Below, piece by piece: positions 17,289 to 26,152 of a stretch of 64,000 bases of DNA (the first letter of the stretch is position 1; each line of letters starts with the position of its first letter). The notes beneath the pieces were generated by a model. The model worked only from the letters and a program-made list of their open reading frames with translations, made no database searches and was not told the DNA's origin. The DNA comes from Pseudomonas taiwanensis (lineage in GTDB: Bacteria > Pseudomonadota > Gammaproteobacteria > Pseudomonadales > Pseudomonadaceae): contig NZ_QJRF01000057.1 of the NCBI RefSeq assembly GCF_013393345.1, positions 97,214 to 161,213 on the forward strand. Direction: 5' to 3'. Position numbers and translations under genes: made by a program.

Positions 17289-18263
17289 TCAAGCGATTCG
17301 TTCAATGGCGTGGGTACGCCGGGACGTGGCATTCAGCGCGTTGCGCACCAGGGCCTGGGCCGAGCCGTCGTGGCGGAAGCCCAGGGTCCGGGCCAGTGGC
17401 GTACGCAGGGGTGGATAGCGACCGAACAGGGCCTCCAGGCCGGCGTCGGGCTGGTAGCTGACCAGCTCCCGGCGGTCGTCGCCGAAGGCTTCGGCCAGTG
17501 CCTCGACCACCTGGGCGACGGATAGCTGCAGCACCGGCAGTTGCCAGATGGGTTGCGCCCCGGGGTTGTCGAGTTCGGCGGCATGCAGCAGGTTGTCGAC
17601 GCAGCAGCGAGCCGACATCCACCAGGCGGTGGCGCTGGGAGACACCGGGCACTCGTAGGCTTCGCCTGCAGCCAGGGCATGCATCAGGTCGCTCATGAAG
17701 GCCGAGCGCAACCCATTGGGCTCGCGAGGCCGTGCGACGATGCCGGGCAGCCGCAAGACGCGGCCATCCACTTCGCCACGGCGGGCCAGGTCGCTGACCT
17801 GGGTTTCCACCATCAGTTTGTGGGCACCGTAGGACAGCGCCGGGCGTGGCATCAGCCCCTCGTCCATGCGCTTGGGCAGGTCGACGCCGTACACCGCCAC
17901 GCTGCTGGCGTACACCAACACCGCTGGGCGTGCCGTGCGGCGCAGCTGATCCAGCAGCTCCAGGCTGGCCAGCAGGTTGACCTGGTGACCCAGGCCATAC
18001 TCCCGCTCCGCCGCGCCACCGGGGATGCTCACCAGGTGGAAGACCACGTCCATGCCGTCGGCCAGGGCCCTGCGCAGCAGTGTGGGATCGGTGATGCTGC
18101 CCTCCAGCAGACGCAGGCGGTGGTCCGCCGCGAAGCTGTCGAGACGCTGGTCGAGCAGCACCAGCGCCTCAATCCTGTGGCCGCGCAGGCTGCCCGACTC
18201 CAGCAGGCGCTGGACCAGTTGCCGGCCGAGAAAGCCCCCAGCCCCGGTGACCATCACGCGCAT
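17289..18263 (-). CDS. NAD-dependent epimerase/dehydratase (DenD-like extended SDR)
   Basis: A 324-residue extended short-chain dehydrogenase. The cofactor motif is VTGAGGFLG near the N-terminus and the catalytic YGAHK motif follows SSVAVYGVD. It resembles D-erythronate dehydrogenase-type proteins. The start MRVMVTGAG has AGGGAGG just upstream and overlaps the FAH-family gene by 10 bp, indicating coupling. It probably oxidises a hydroxyl group of a lower-pathway acid. The substrate is uncertain. Confidence 0.82.
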   Translation of the reverse strand: MRVMVTGAGGFLGRQLVQRLLESGSLRGHRIEALVLLDQRLDSFAADHRLRLLEGSITDPTLLRRALADGMDVVFHLVSIPGGAAEREYGLGHQVNLLASLELLDQLRRTARPAVLVYASSVAVYGVDLPKRMDEGLMPRPALSYGAHKLMVETQVSDLARRGEVDGRVLRLPGIVARPREPNGLRSAFMSDLMHALAAGEAYECPVSPSATAWWMSARCCVDNLLHAAELDNPGAQPIWQLPVLQLSVAQVVEALAEAFGDDRRELVSYQPDAGLEALFGRYPPLRTPLARTLGFRHDGSAQALVRNALNATSRRTHAIERIA

Positions 18264-19246
18264 GGCGAGCCTCCCTGGATCACCCGCTGGTCGATGGCGC
18301 CGAACAGCACTGATCCGTTGCTGTTGCGCGCCTCCATGCGCACCCTGTCGCCAAAGCGCATGAAGCCGGTGGCTGGCGCCCCCCGGGCGATCATCTCGAT
18401 GGCGCGACGCTCGGCGATGCAGGCCGAGCCGACACTTCGATCGGCGTTGGAAACGGTGCCCGACCCCAGAATGCTGCCGGCGGCGAGGCGACGGGTCAGG
18501 GCCGCGTGGGCAATCAACTGGTGGAAGCCGAAGTGCATGGCACCGCCATGGGGATGGCCGAACCACTGCCCGTTCCATTCGACGTTCAGCGGCAAGTGCA
18601 CACGGCCGTCGCGCCAGGCGTCGCCCAGCTCGTCTGGGGTCACCGCTACCGGAGCGAAGCTGGAGGAGGACTTGGCCTGGACGAAGCCGAAGCCGGTTTT
18701 CATTTCCCGGGGTGCGAGGGCCCGCAGGCTGACGTCGTTTACCTGCAGCACCAGGCGGATATGGCCCAGCGCCTGCTCCGCGGTGCAGCCCATGGGCACC
18801 TCGTCCACCAGCACGGCGAACTCACCCTCGAAGTCGATGCCATGGGCTTCGTTGGGCAGCGGGATGTCCTGGCGAGCGCCGAGGAAGTCGTCACCAGCAC
18901 CCTGGTACATCAGCGGCGTAATCTCCACGCCTTCGATGGGATCGAGGTTGAACGCGCGTTGCATCAGCTCGCCATGGCTGAGGAAGCAGGAGCCGTCCAG
19001 CCATTGCCAGGCCCGGGGCAGCGGCGCCAGGACGTCGGCTGGATCGAAGTCAAAGGCGTCCTCAAGTTCGCCCCGGTTGAGAGCGTCGTAGCGGCTGCGC
19101 AGGTCCTCCTCCAGGCTCCACCAATGATCCACCGCCGCCTGCAGCGTGGGAGCGATATCGGTGGCGTCCACCGCGCGGGTCAGGTCGCGGGACACCAGCA
19201 GCAGGCGCCCGTCGCGGCTGCCATCGGCCAGGGTGGCGAGCTTCAT
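18254..19246 (-). CDS. Fumarylacetoacetate hydrolase (FAH) family protein
   Basis: A 330-residue FAH-fold protein. The metal-binding acidic cluster is visible in GIDFEGEFAVLVDE and NDVSLRALAPRE. FAH enzymes hydrolyse, hydrate or decarboxylate 2-oxo or diketo acids made by aromatic ring cleavage, fitting the upstream dioxygenase. It overlaps its neighbours on both sides by a few bases, as in a tightly coupled operon. Confidence 0.88.
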   Translation of the reverse strand: MKLATLADGSRDGRLLLVSRDLTRAVDATDIAPTLQAAVDHWWSLEEDLRSRYDALNRGELEDAFDFDPADVLAPLPRAWQWLDGSCFLSHGELMQRAFNLDPIEGVEITPLMYQGAGDDFLGARQDIPLPNEAHGIDFEGEFAVLVDEVPMGCTAEQALGHIRLVLQVNDVSLRALAPREMKTGFGFVQAKSSSSFAPVAVTPDELGDAWRDGRVHLPLNVEWNGQWFGHPHGGAMHFGFHQLIAHAALTRRLAAGSILGSGTVSNADRSVGSACIAERRAIEMIARGAPATGFMRFGDRVRMEARNSNGSVLFGAIDQRVIQGGSPCA

Positions 19247-19815
19247 TTCAACACCTCCGCCAGCGCCGGTGCGTAGCGGCCGTCCAGCAGGATGAAGACC
19301 ATCCGCGCCATGGCCTCGGTGCGGTTGCTCCAGGCGTGGTTGGTGCCGCGCTGGACCACGATGTCGCCGCGCTTGAGGTGGATTTCCTCGCCATCCAGCA
19401 CCAGCCAGACCTCCCCCTCGGTGACGATGCCGTAGTCCAGGGTCTCGGTGCGATGCATCAGCTTGTGCTTCGAATCAGCCTTGCCAGTGCCGGCGTGGGC
19501 TTCACCGATCTCGGCAAAGACGGCGGCCGCGTCTTCGGCGCTGACCTGGTTCTGCACGCTGTCCGGCGGGATATCCACCACGCGGATCACGCTGCCCAGG
19601 GCGTCGGGGGACAGTTGCAGTGCCTTGGCGGTGGGGTCGTCGCCGTTGTCCAGGGTTGCCGGGCTGGTGGCGCTGCTCCACACCTCGTAGAACAGGGTGC
19701 CGGGCACCGCTTTGAGCGGGAAGTTGTTTGGCGTCGGGCCAGCCATGGCAACCACGGCCTGGCCGGTGGCGTCGTGGCCGGTGACCACGCGTTTGAAGGG
19801 GGGAAGTGCGTGCAT
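19243..19815 (-). CDS. Cupin-domain protein
   Basis: A 190-residue protein with one clear C-terminal cupin barrel (MHRTETLDYGIVTEGEVWLVLDGEE and GDIVVQRGTNHAWSN), containing the histidine/glutamate pattern of a metal site. The N-terminal half is unassigned. The start MHALPPF is chosen because AAGGAG lies upstream. It overlaps the FAH-family gene by 4 bp. It could be an isomerase, decarboxylase or small dioxygenase of the lower pathway. Confidence 0.82.
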   Translation of the reverse strand: MHALPPFKRVVTGHDATGQAVVAMAGPTPNNFPLKAVPGTLFYEVWSSATSPATLDNGDDPTAKALQLSPDALGSVIRVVDIPPDSVQNQVSAEDAAAVFAEIGEAHAGTGKADSKHKLMHRTETLDYGIVTEGEVWLVLDGEEIHLKRGDIVVQRGTNHAWSNRTEAMARMVFILLDGRYAPALAEVLK

Positions 19816-19826
19816 GGAAACTCCTT

Positions 19827-20603
19827 TCAATTGCCGTCGCCGATGGTGGTGCCACCGTCGACGATGATGTTCTGTCCATTAATGAAGGCGCCGCCCGGGG
19901 CGGCCAGCAGCAACGCCAAGGCCGCCACCTCTTCCGGCCGGCCGACCCGGCGCAGGGGAGTCAGCTCCAGGCGGCGCTGCATCACTTCGGGGTTGTCGGT
20001 CAGGGGCCGGGCGAATTCGGTCTGGATCACACCGGGACTGATGGCGTTGACGCGAATGTTGGCCGGGCCCCACTCCACCGCGAGGTTGCGCGCCAGCTGG
20101 GCCAGAGCTGCCTTCGACAGGCCGTAGAGCCCCAGGGCCTTGTTGCCGCGTACGCCCGCGATGCTGGCCATCAACACCAGGCTGCCGCCGCCCTGCTCCG
20201 CCATCACCGGCAACAGCTCGTTGCTCAGCCACACAGCGCTTTCCAGGTTGATCCCCATGGTCAGGCGCCAGGCCGCTTCATCGGCGCTGTGCAGCGGGCC
20301 GAAGTGCGGCGCCACGCAGGCATTGCACACCAGCGCATCGATCCGCCCGTACTGGTCGAGCACCTGCCGTGCCAGTGCGCGGACCTCGTCCGGCTGGGCG
20401 AGATCCGCGGCAATGCTGGTCACGTCGAAGCCTTCGCCGCGCAGCTCGGCCGCCACGCGCTGGCAGTCGTCGGCGTTCTCGCTGCTGATGGCCAGGCTCG
20501 CACCGGCGCGACCGTATTCACGGGCGATGGCCAGGCCGATACCACGGGTTGCGCCAGTGATCAGCGCGACCCGGCCTTCGAGGGAAAACAGCGAGCTGCT
20601 CAT
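19827..20603 (-). CDS. Short-chain dehydrogenase/reductase
   Basis: A 258-residue classical SDR. The cofactor site TGATRGIG is near residue 20 and the active site is S...YGLSK (in SIAGVRGNKALGLYGLSKAAL). The usual NNAG appears as CNAC. The start ATG overlaps the nitroreductase stop as ATGA, indicating coupling. It probably interconverts an alcohol and a ketone in the lower pathway, with NAD(P)H. Confidence 0.9.
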   Translation of the reverse strand: MSSSLFSLEGRVALITGATRGIGLAIAREYGRAGASLAISSENADDCQRVAAELRGEGFDVTSIAADLAQPDEVRALARQVLDQYGRIDALVCNACVAPHFGPLHSADEAAWRLTMGINLESAVWLSNELLPVMAEQGGGSLVLMASIAGVRGNKALGLYGLSKAALAQLARNLAVEWGPANIRVNAISPGVIQTEFARPLTDNPEVMQRRLELTPLRRVGRPEEVAALALLLAAPGGAFINGQNIIVDGGTTIGDGN

Positions 20604-21190
20604 AGGATGCGGCACCCCTGCTCGAAGGACAGGCGCGGTCCGGACGGGCGCAGGCCCGTGTCATCGCCATAGCCCAGGCAGCAAAGAAAGTTGCTGCGCC
20701 AGCGGCCGTCCGGGAAGAACGTGGCGTCCACCTGGGCGCTGTCGAAGCCGGACATGGGGCCGCAGTCCAGGCCCAGGGTGCGCGCTGCGAGGATCAGGTA
20801 GGCGCCCTGCAGGCTGCTATTGCGCAGGGCGGCGATGAGCGCCGCCTGCGGATTCTCACGGTAGACCGCGCCGGCGTCATAAATCGGAAACAGCTCGGGC
20901 AACAGTTCGAAGAAGCGGCTGTCCCAGGCGACGATGACCGTCACCGGCGCCTGCAGCATCTTGTCGCCGTTATGGCCCTTGAGGGCCGGCAGTAGCTTTT
21001 GCTTGGCCTCCGGACTGCGCACGAAGACGAAGCGTGCCGGACTGCAGTTGTTGCTGGTGGGGCCCTGGCGCAGGGCCTGGTAGAGCTGGTGAATCAGTGC
21101 CTCGGGCACCTCGCGGTCCTGCCAGAGGTTGTGCGAGCGGGCCTTGAGGAATAGCTGGTCGAGGGCGGCGGAATCCAGAGGATGGGCCAT
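20600..21190 (-). CDS. Nitroreductase family, RutE/HadB-like
   Basis: A 196-residue FMN-dependent reductase. The N-terminal RSHNLWQDREVPEALIHQLYQALRQGPTSNNCSPARFVFV resembles the malonic semialdehyde reductase (RutE) subgroup. It could reduce a small aldehyde, quinone or semialdehyde made by the pathway. It starts 18 bp after the MFS gene and overlaps the SDR gene by 4 bp. Confidence 0.85.
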   Translation of the reverse strand: MAHPLDSAALDQLFLKARSHNLWQDREVPEALIHQLYQALRQGPTSNNCSPARFVFVRSPEAKQKLLPALKGHNGDKMLQAPVTVIVAWDSRFFELLPELFPIYDAGAVYRENPQAALIAALRNSSLQGAYLILAARTLGLDCGPMSGFDSAQVDATFFPDGRWRSNFLCCLGYGDDTGLRPSGPRLSFEQGCRIL

Positions 21191-21208
21191 GGGGTACTCC
21201 GAAAAGGT

Positions 21209-22408
21209 TCAGGACAGGCTGGTGGCCGGCGCAGCCAGCGGGCGGAACAGCCAGGGCAGTGCCAGGCAGGCGACGGCCAGGAACAACTGGGCGATGGCCA
21301 CCAGAGCCAGGGCCGCCGGCAGCGCACCGGCTTCGCCGTGGGTCAGGGCCAGCACCACCAGCGGGCTGATGAACTCGCCGGCGAACAGGGCTGCGGTGAA
21401 ACCGCCTGTGGCCCGTCCGCGCTGGGCGAAGCTGACCTGGCTCATCACCCAGGTGATCAGGGTCGGCAGCAGCAGGCCGATGCCCAGGCCATTGACCAGC
21501 ACCGCCACGATCAGCAGGGCATGGCTGGCGGCACTGGCCATGAGCCAACCGCCGAGCCCTGCGGTGGCAAAGGCCAGCAGCAACAACAGCGGGCGGCGCA
21601 GCCCCGCCAACAGGCGGAAGCTCAGGGCCCCGGCCAGCACCCCCAGCTGATTGGCGCCCATGGTCATGCCTATTTGCTGCGGCGCATCCACATGCAGCAG
21701 GGCCAGCAGGAAACCGGCCTGCACCGGCACGATGAACAGGCTGATACCCGCCAGCACAGTCAGCCCGTACAGCGGCAACAGCGCGCCCCAGGGGAAGCGC
21801 CCGGCCGCTCCGGCGTGCGCGTCGCCCACGCTGGGCTTGGGCTCCCAGAGCAGCGCCGCCATCAGCGGCATGAACAGCAGACCCACGGCGTAGAGTACGA
21901 ACGGGGTGCGCCAGTCGTCCTGCCCCAGGGCACCACCCAAGGCGATGAACACAGCGGCCGACAAGGAGGTGGCGACCATCTGCAGGGCGAACAGCCGCTC
22001 ACGGCGCGCGCCCTGGTAGTAATCGCCCATCAGGGTGGTGCAGCAGGTCATGATGCCCGCCTCCGCCAGGCCCAGGCCGGCGCGGCTGGCGACGATCGCC
22101 GGCAGCGACTCCAGCCACAGCGGCAGCAGACCGCAGAAGGCATAGAGCAGCATGGAAGCAAGCAGCAGCGGCTTGCGCCCCAGGCGGTCGGCGATCATGC
22201 CGGCGAAAGGCGCCAACAGGGCAATCACCAGGGCCGGGATGGTCAGGGCGATGGGTGCCAAAACCGCCGCCCCCGGGGTTTCCGCGAAGTGCGCCTGCAT
22301 GCGCGGCAACACCGGCGCCAGGAGCACCGCGCCGAGCACCGGCAGGCAGCTGCCGATCAGCAGCAACAGCGATTGCGGCAGACCCGCCTGGCGTTCAGCG
22401 GCGCTCAT
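21209..22408 (-). CDS. MFS transporter (12-TM)
   Basis: A 399-residue major-facilitator protein with motif A in GMIADRLGRKPLLL and about 12 hydrophobic segments. The start MSAAERQAG is chosen because GGAGGT lies just before it. A 38-codon ORF ends 14 bp inside it. It probably imports the pathway substrate or exports an intermediate across the inner membrane; direction and substrate cannot be read. Confidence 0.88.
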   Translation of the reverse strand: MSAAERQAGLPQSLLLLIGSCLPVLGAVLLAPVLPRMQAHFAETPGAAVLAPIALTIPALVIALLAPFAGMIADRLGRKPLLLASMLLYAFCGLLPLWLESLPAIVASRAGLGLAEAGIMTCCTTLMGDYYQGARRERLFALQMVATSLSAAVFIALGGALGQDDWRTPFVLYAVGLLFMPLMAALLWEPKPSVGDAHAGAAGRFPWGALLPLYGLTVLAGISLFIVPVQAGFLLALLHVDAPQQIGMTMGANQLGVLAGALSFRLLAGLRRPLLLLLAFATAGLGGWLMASAASHALLIVAVLVNGLGIGLLLPTLITWVMSQVSFAQRGRATGGFTAALFAGEFISPLVVLALTHGEAGALPAALALVAIAQLFLAVACLALPWLFRPLAAPATSLS

Positions 22409-22511
22409 CGCGTACCTCCGGCATGAAGCCATAGGCGCCTTCGGCGTAATGTCCGACAGCCTCGGGCAGGGTTTTCCAGATGCTTCGCAAGGTGGTGATC
22501 AGTCGTGTCAT
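22395..22511 (-). CDS. Short ORF, 38 residues, coupled to MFS gene
   Basis: An ATG at 22511 opens a 38-residue frame beginning MTRLITTLRSIWKTLPEAV and ending MPEVRDERR. Its stop lies 14 bp inside the MFS gene, the overlap expected of coupled translation. The leader carries AGAACAACAACAAGAG, the same A-rich motif found before known catabolic genes of this window. The 31-bp gap from the MMPL stop leaves little other role for that motif. No membrane segment is apparent and no family is recognised. It may be a small protein or a coupling leader. Confidence 0.5.
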   Translation of the reverse strand: MTRLITTLRSIWKTLPEAVGHYAEGAYGFMPEVRDERR

Positions 22512-22522
22512 CGCGATCGGCT

Positions 22523-22536
22523 CTTGTTGTTGTTCT
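22523..22536 (-). promoter_or_regulatory. Hfq/Crc-type A-rich site before the 38-codon ORF
   Basis: The minus strand reads AGAACAACAACAAG, with overlapping AANAANAA matches, about 12 bp before the short ORF start. There is no annotated large gene start within 100 bp that it could serve directly. Confidence 0.55.
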
Positions 22537-22542
22537 GTGGTT

Positions 22543-25002
22543 TCAGGAATTCACGGCATCCAGCAGCAGCGCCTGGTCGGCCCGCTCCTCGCGCCGTTGC
22601 GCCGGCAGCGCCGGGTCTTCGGCCACCGCGTCGCCGCGACGGGTCGCCGGCAGCAGGAAGTAGGCGAGCGCCGGCAGCAGGACCAGGGCTCCGACCATGT
22701 TCCAGACGAACATGAACGCCAGTAGCACCCCCATGTCGGCCTGGAATTTGATGGGCGAGAAGATCCAGGTGCCCACGCCGATGGCCAGGGTGACCCCGGT
22801 GAGCATCACCACCTTGCCGGTGGAGACCAGCGCCCGGTAATAGGCCTCGGAGAGGCTGGCGCCCTGGCGCAGGTGACCGAGCATGATGCTCATGACGTAG
22901 AGCGCGTAGTCGACGCCGATGCCCACCCCGAGGGCGATCACCGGCAGCGTGGCCACCTTCACGCCGATGCCCAGGCCCACCATCAGCGCCTCGCAGAGGA
23001 TCGAGGTGAGCATCAGCGGGATCACGGCGCAGAGGGTCGCGCGCCAGGAGCGGAAGGTGATGAGGCAGAGCAGGATCACCGCGCCGTAGACCCAGAACAG
23101 CATCTCGCGGTTGGCTTCCTTGACCACGATGTTGGTGGCGGCCTCGATCCCGGCGTTGCCGGCGGCCAGCTGGAACTTCACCTCGTCGGTGTCGTTGGCC
23201 GCGGCGAAGGCTTCCACGTGCTCCACCAGGCGGCTCAGGGTCTCGGCCTTGTGGTCGGTGAGGTAGACGTAGAGCGTCAGCAGGCTGCAGGACTCATTGT
23301 AGAGACCGCGCGGTGCACTGGCGGTGATCATGTTGAGCATCGCCTGGTTGTTCTGCAGCTCGTACCACTTCGGGCTGCCCTCAGAGAGGCCCACCAGCAT
23401 GCGGCGGTTGAGCAGCGCCAGGGAGTTGGTCGAATCCACTCCCGGCAGGCTGCGCAGCTGCCAGTCCAGTTCGTCCACCTTGCGCAGGATGTCGTAGCGC
23501 GCGCAGACGCTGTCCGGCGTGCGCACCATGATCGCGAAGAGATCGCTGCTGGCCCCGTAGCTGCGGGTCATGAAGGCGTCGTCCTGGTTGTAGCGCGAGT
23601 CCGGGCGCAGCTCGGGGGCGCCGGCGTCCAGGTCGCCGATGGCCAGGTGCAGGCTGACCATGAAGCCGAGCACCGCCATCACCAGGCTGACGCCCACGCA
23701 GATCGCGGCCCAGGGCTTGCGGGTGAAGAGGTCGAGGAAACGCCAGAACGGGTGCCGCGCTTGGCCGCCCTGATCCGCCCGTTCGCTCTTCAGGCTCAAC
23801 TCGGCGGCACGGGGGCTGACGCCGACATAGGAGAGCAGCACCGGAAGCAGGATCAGGTTGGTGAAGATCAGCACGGCGACGCCGATGCTGGCGATGATCG
23901 CCAGGTCCTGGATCACCTGAATCTGGATGATCATCAGCACGGCGAAACCGACCGCGTCGCAGAGCAGCGCGGTGAGGCCGGCGAGGAACAGGCGGCGGAA
24001 GGTGAATCGTGCAGCCACCACGCGGTGCATGCCGCGGCCGATGTCCTGCATGATGCCGTTCATCTTCTGCGCGCCGTGGCTCATGCCGATGGCGAACACC
24101 AGGAAGGGCACCAGCACCGAGTACGGGTCCAGCTCGTAGCCCAGCAGCGGCAGCAGGCCCAGTTGCCAGACCACCGCCACCAGCGAGCAGAGCACCACCA
24201 GCACGGTGCTGCGCACGCAGCGGGTGTAGCCGTAGAGCACCACGGTGGTGATGAGGATGGCAACGGCGAAGAACAGCAGGATCTGCTCCAGCCCCTCGAT
24301 CAGATCGCCCACCTTCTTGGCGAAGCCGGTGATGTGGATATCGACGCTGTCGCTCTGGTACTGGATGCGCAGGGCCTCCAGCTGGTCGGCCAGCGCGCGG
24401 TAGTCCAGCGGCTTGCTATCCGGCGTACGCGCCAGCAGCGGCACGTAGATGATGCTGGAGCGCTGGTCGAAGGCCACCAGTTGGCCGATCTCGTTGGACA
24501 GCTGCACGTTGCGCCGCAGATCGGCGAGGGACGCGGCGCTGCCGTCGTACTCGTCCGGGATCACCGGTCCGCCGTCCAGGCCTTCCTCGGTCACCGAGAC
24601 CCAGCGGGTGGCCGGCGTCCACAGGGACTTCATGTAGGCGCGGTCGACGCCGGGCAGCAGGTAGATGCGGTCGCTCAGGGCCTGCAGGGTCTTGAGGTAA
24701 TCAGCGTCGTAGATATCCCCCTTGCGGTTGGCCACGGCGATGCGCAGTGCATTGCCCAGCCCCGACAGCTCCTTCTGGTTGTCCAGGTAATTGGCAATGT
24801 ACGGGTGCCCGGTGGGGATCATCTTCTCGAAGCTGGCGTTGAGCTCCAGGCGGGTGGACTGCCAGCCGAGCAGCACTGTGGTCAGCAGGCACAGCAGCAG
24901 CACCCAGTGACGGTGGTTGAACAGCGCCCGTTCCACCAGCGAGCCGGAACGGGGATCGAATGCGTCCTGGCCGGACGGAATGGCTTGGCGAGCGGAATTC
25001 AT
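22543..25002 (-). CDS. MMPL/RND-superfamily transporter
   Basis: An 819-residue protein with two repeats of one membrane segment, a large periplasmic loop and a cluster of five segments, as in MMPL/HpnN-type hydrophobe exporters. The first cluster starts with ILLFFAVAILITTVVLYGY; the second has ALGVGIGVDYALYVMSIMLGHL. The start MNSARQAIP is chosen, with GGAG upstream, 4 bp after the YCF48-like gene stop. With DUF1302, DUF1329 and YCF48-like genes it forms a recurrent module thought to move hydrophobic compounds across the envelope. Confidence 0.88.
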   Translation of the reverse strand: MNSARQAIPSGQDAFDPRSGSLVERALFNHRHWVLLLCLLTTVLLGWQSTRLELNASFEKMIPTGHPYIANYLDNQKELSGLGNALRIAVANRKGDIYDADYLKTLQALSDRIYLLPGVDRAYMKSLWTPATRWVSVTEEGLDGGPVIPDEYDGSAASLADLRRNVQLSNEIGQLVAFDQRSSIIYVPLLARTPDSKPLDYRALADQLEALRIQYQSDSVDIHITGFAKKVGDLIEGLEQILLFFAVAILITTVVLYGYTRCVRSTVLVVLCSLVAVVWQLGLLPLLGYELDPYSVLVPFLVFAIGMSHGAQKMNGIMQDIGRGMHRVVAARFTFRRLFLAGLTALLCDAVGFAVLMIIQIQVIQDLAIIASIGVAVLIFTNLILLPVLLSYVGVSPRAAELSLKSERADQGGQARHPFWRFLDLFTRKPWAAICVGVSLVMAVLGFMVSLHLAIGDLDAGAPELRPDSRYNQDDAFMTRSYGASSDLFAIMVRTPDSVCARYDILRKVDELDWQLRSLPGVDSTNSLALLNRRMLVGLSEGSPKWYELQNNQAMLNMITASAPRGLYNESCSLLTLYVYLTDHKAETLSRLVEHVEAFAAANDTDEVKFQLAAGNAGIEAATNIVVKEANREMLFWVYGAVILLCLITFRSWRATLCAVIPLMLTSILCEALMVGLGIGVKVATLPVIALGVGIGVDYALYVMSIMLGHLRQGASLSEAYYRALVSTGKVVMLTGVTLAIGVGTWIFSPIKFQADMGVLLAFMFVWNMVGALVLLPALAYFLLPATRRGDAVAEDPALPAQRREERADQALLLDAVNS

Positions 25003-25006
25003 GAAC

Positions 25007-26095
25007 TCACTCCGAAGCGGAAACGGCGGACTGCGGCAGGCGCAACAGGCCGGTGAAACCAGCAAGGACCAGGCTGCCGTCGGCGGCCTGGACCAGACCC
25101 GAAACCGGCTTGCCCAGGGGCCTGGCGGCCGGGATGAGGGCACCAGACGCACTGACGAAGAGGCCGCCGGCCTGGTTGGCCAGGAGCACACGGCCGTCAT
25201 CCAGGCAGATGGCGTCGCTGAAGGACAGCGGCGCCATCATCGGCAACGCTTCCGCGCTGTCGGCGTCTTTCGCGAGTAGGAACGCGTGCCCCTTGAGCCC
25301 ACCGATCAGCAGCGCCCCGTCGGCACGGCTGGCGAGGGTGAACAGGGTGCCGGCGTAGGGGCTCTCCAGTTGCTGGAACTGCTGGCCATCCGGCGAGCGC
25401 GCCAGGTAGCCCTGCTCGCCGGCAAGGAACCAGGCCACGCCCTGACGGGCCACGGCGTAGAGGTGCAGGCCCATGGGGTTGTCGATGGTGCCCATCACCG
25501 AGCGCCAGGTGGTTCCGCCATCCTCGGTGCGCAGGGCAAGACCGTAGGCCCCCACCACTAGCCCATGGTCGGCATCGCTGAAGGCCAGGGCCAGGAGGGG
25601 CTTGTCTGCGCCCTCCTCCACCAGGCGTTCGGCGGTCTGCACCCGGGTCTCGGCGGCTTCGGCGTCCGCCGCAGCCGGCAGTTCATGGCGCGCGGCATCC
25701 AGCTCCAGCTGCGCGGCGCGACGGCCGTCGAGCTGCAACGCCCAGTTTTCACCACCGTCGGTGGTCGCCAGAACCACGCCGGCATGGCCGACCGCCCAAC
25801 CATGGCTGGCGTCGACGAACTGCACAGCGGTCAGCCCCACCGACACCGGCACCTGTGCTTGGCGCCAGTGCTGGCCGTTGTCGTCGGACAGCAGCACCAG
25901 GCCCCGCTCGCCCACCGCCACCAGGCGATCGCCTGCGCGGGTCAGGTCGGTGAACACCGCGCGCTCGGCATTGGGCACCTGCATCGCGGGGCTTTCCAGT
26001 ACATCACCGACGGCCTTGGCATCGGCCAGGCAAGGCGTTGCGATCGACAGGGCGAGGGCCAGTAGCAGGCCGCTCACCGGACGCAATCTGTTCAT
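25007..26095 (-). CDS. YCF48/BNR-repeat exported protein
   Basis: A 362-residue protein with a signal peptide (LLLALALSIATPCLADA). It has repeated beta-propeller motifs such as LLSDDNGQHWRQ, LATTDGGENWALQ and LRTEDGGTTWRSV, typical of the YCF48/photosystem-II-stability family. It is probably periplasmic and an accessory to the MMPL transporter, 4 bp upstream of it. The function in bacteria is not established. Confidence 0.85.
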   Translation of the reverse strand: MNRLRPVSGLLLALALSIATPCLADAKAVGDVLESPAMQVPNAERAVFTDLTRAGDRLVAVGERGLVLLSDDNGQHWRQAQVPVSVGLTAVQFVDASHGWAVGHAGVVLATTDGGENWALQLDGRRAAQLELDAARHELPAAADAEAAETRVQTAERLVEEGADKPLLALAFSDADHGLVVGAYGLALRTEDGGTTWRSVMGTIDNPMGLHLYAVARQGVAWFLAGEQGYLARSPDGQQFQQLESPYAGTLFTLASRADGALLIGGLKGHAFLLAKDADSAEALPMMAPLSFSDAICLDDGRVLLANQAGGLFVSASGALIPAARPLGKPVSGLVQAADGSLVLAGFTGLLRLPQSAVSASE

Positions 26096-26152
26096 GTTCT
26101 ACCTCGAATTTCAGCCAAAACAGGGGAGGACTGGCGCCCTCCCCTCACCTCT

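Noticed and set aside
22873..25056. A 727-codon open frame on the plus strand across the MMPL gene
   Set aside because: It is antisense to a well-supported membrane transporter, is rich in His, Gln and Gly as expected from reverse-strand GC-rich codons, and matches no family.
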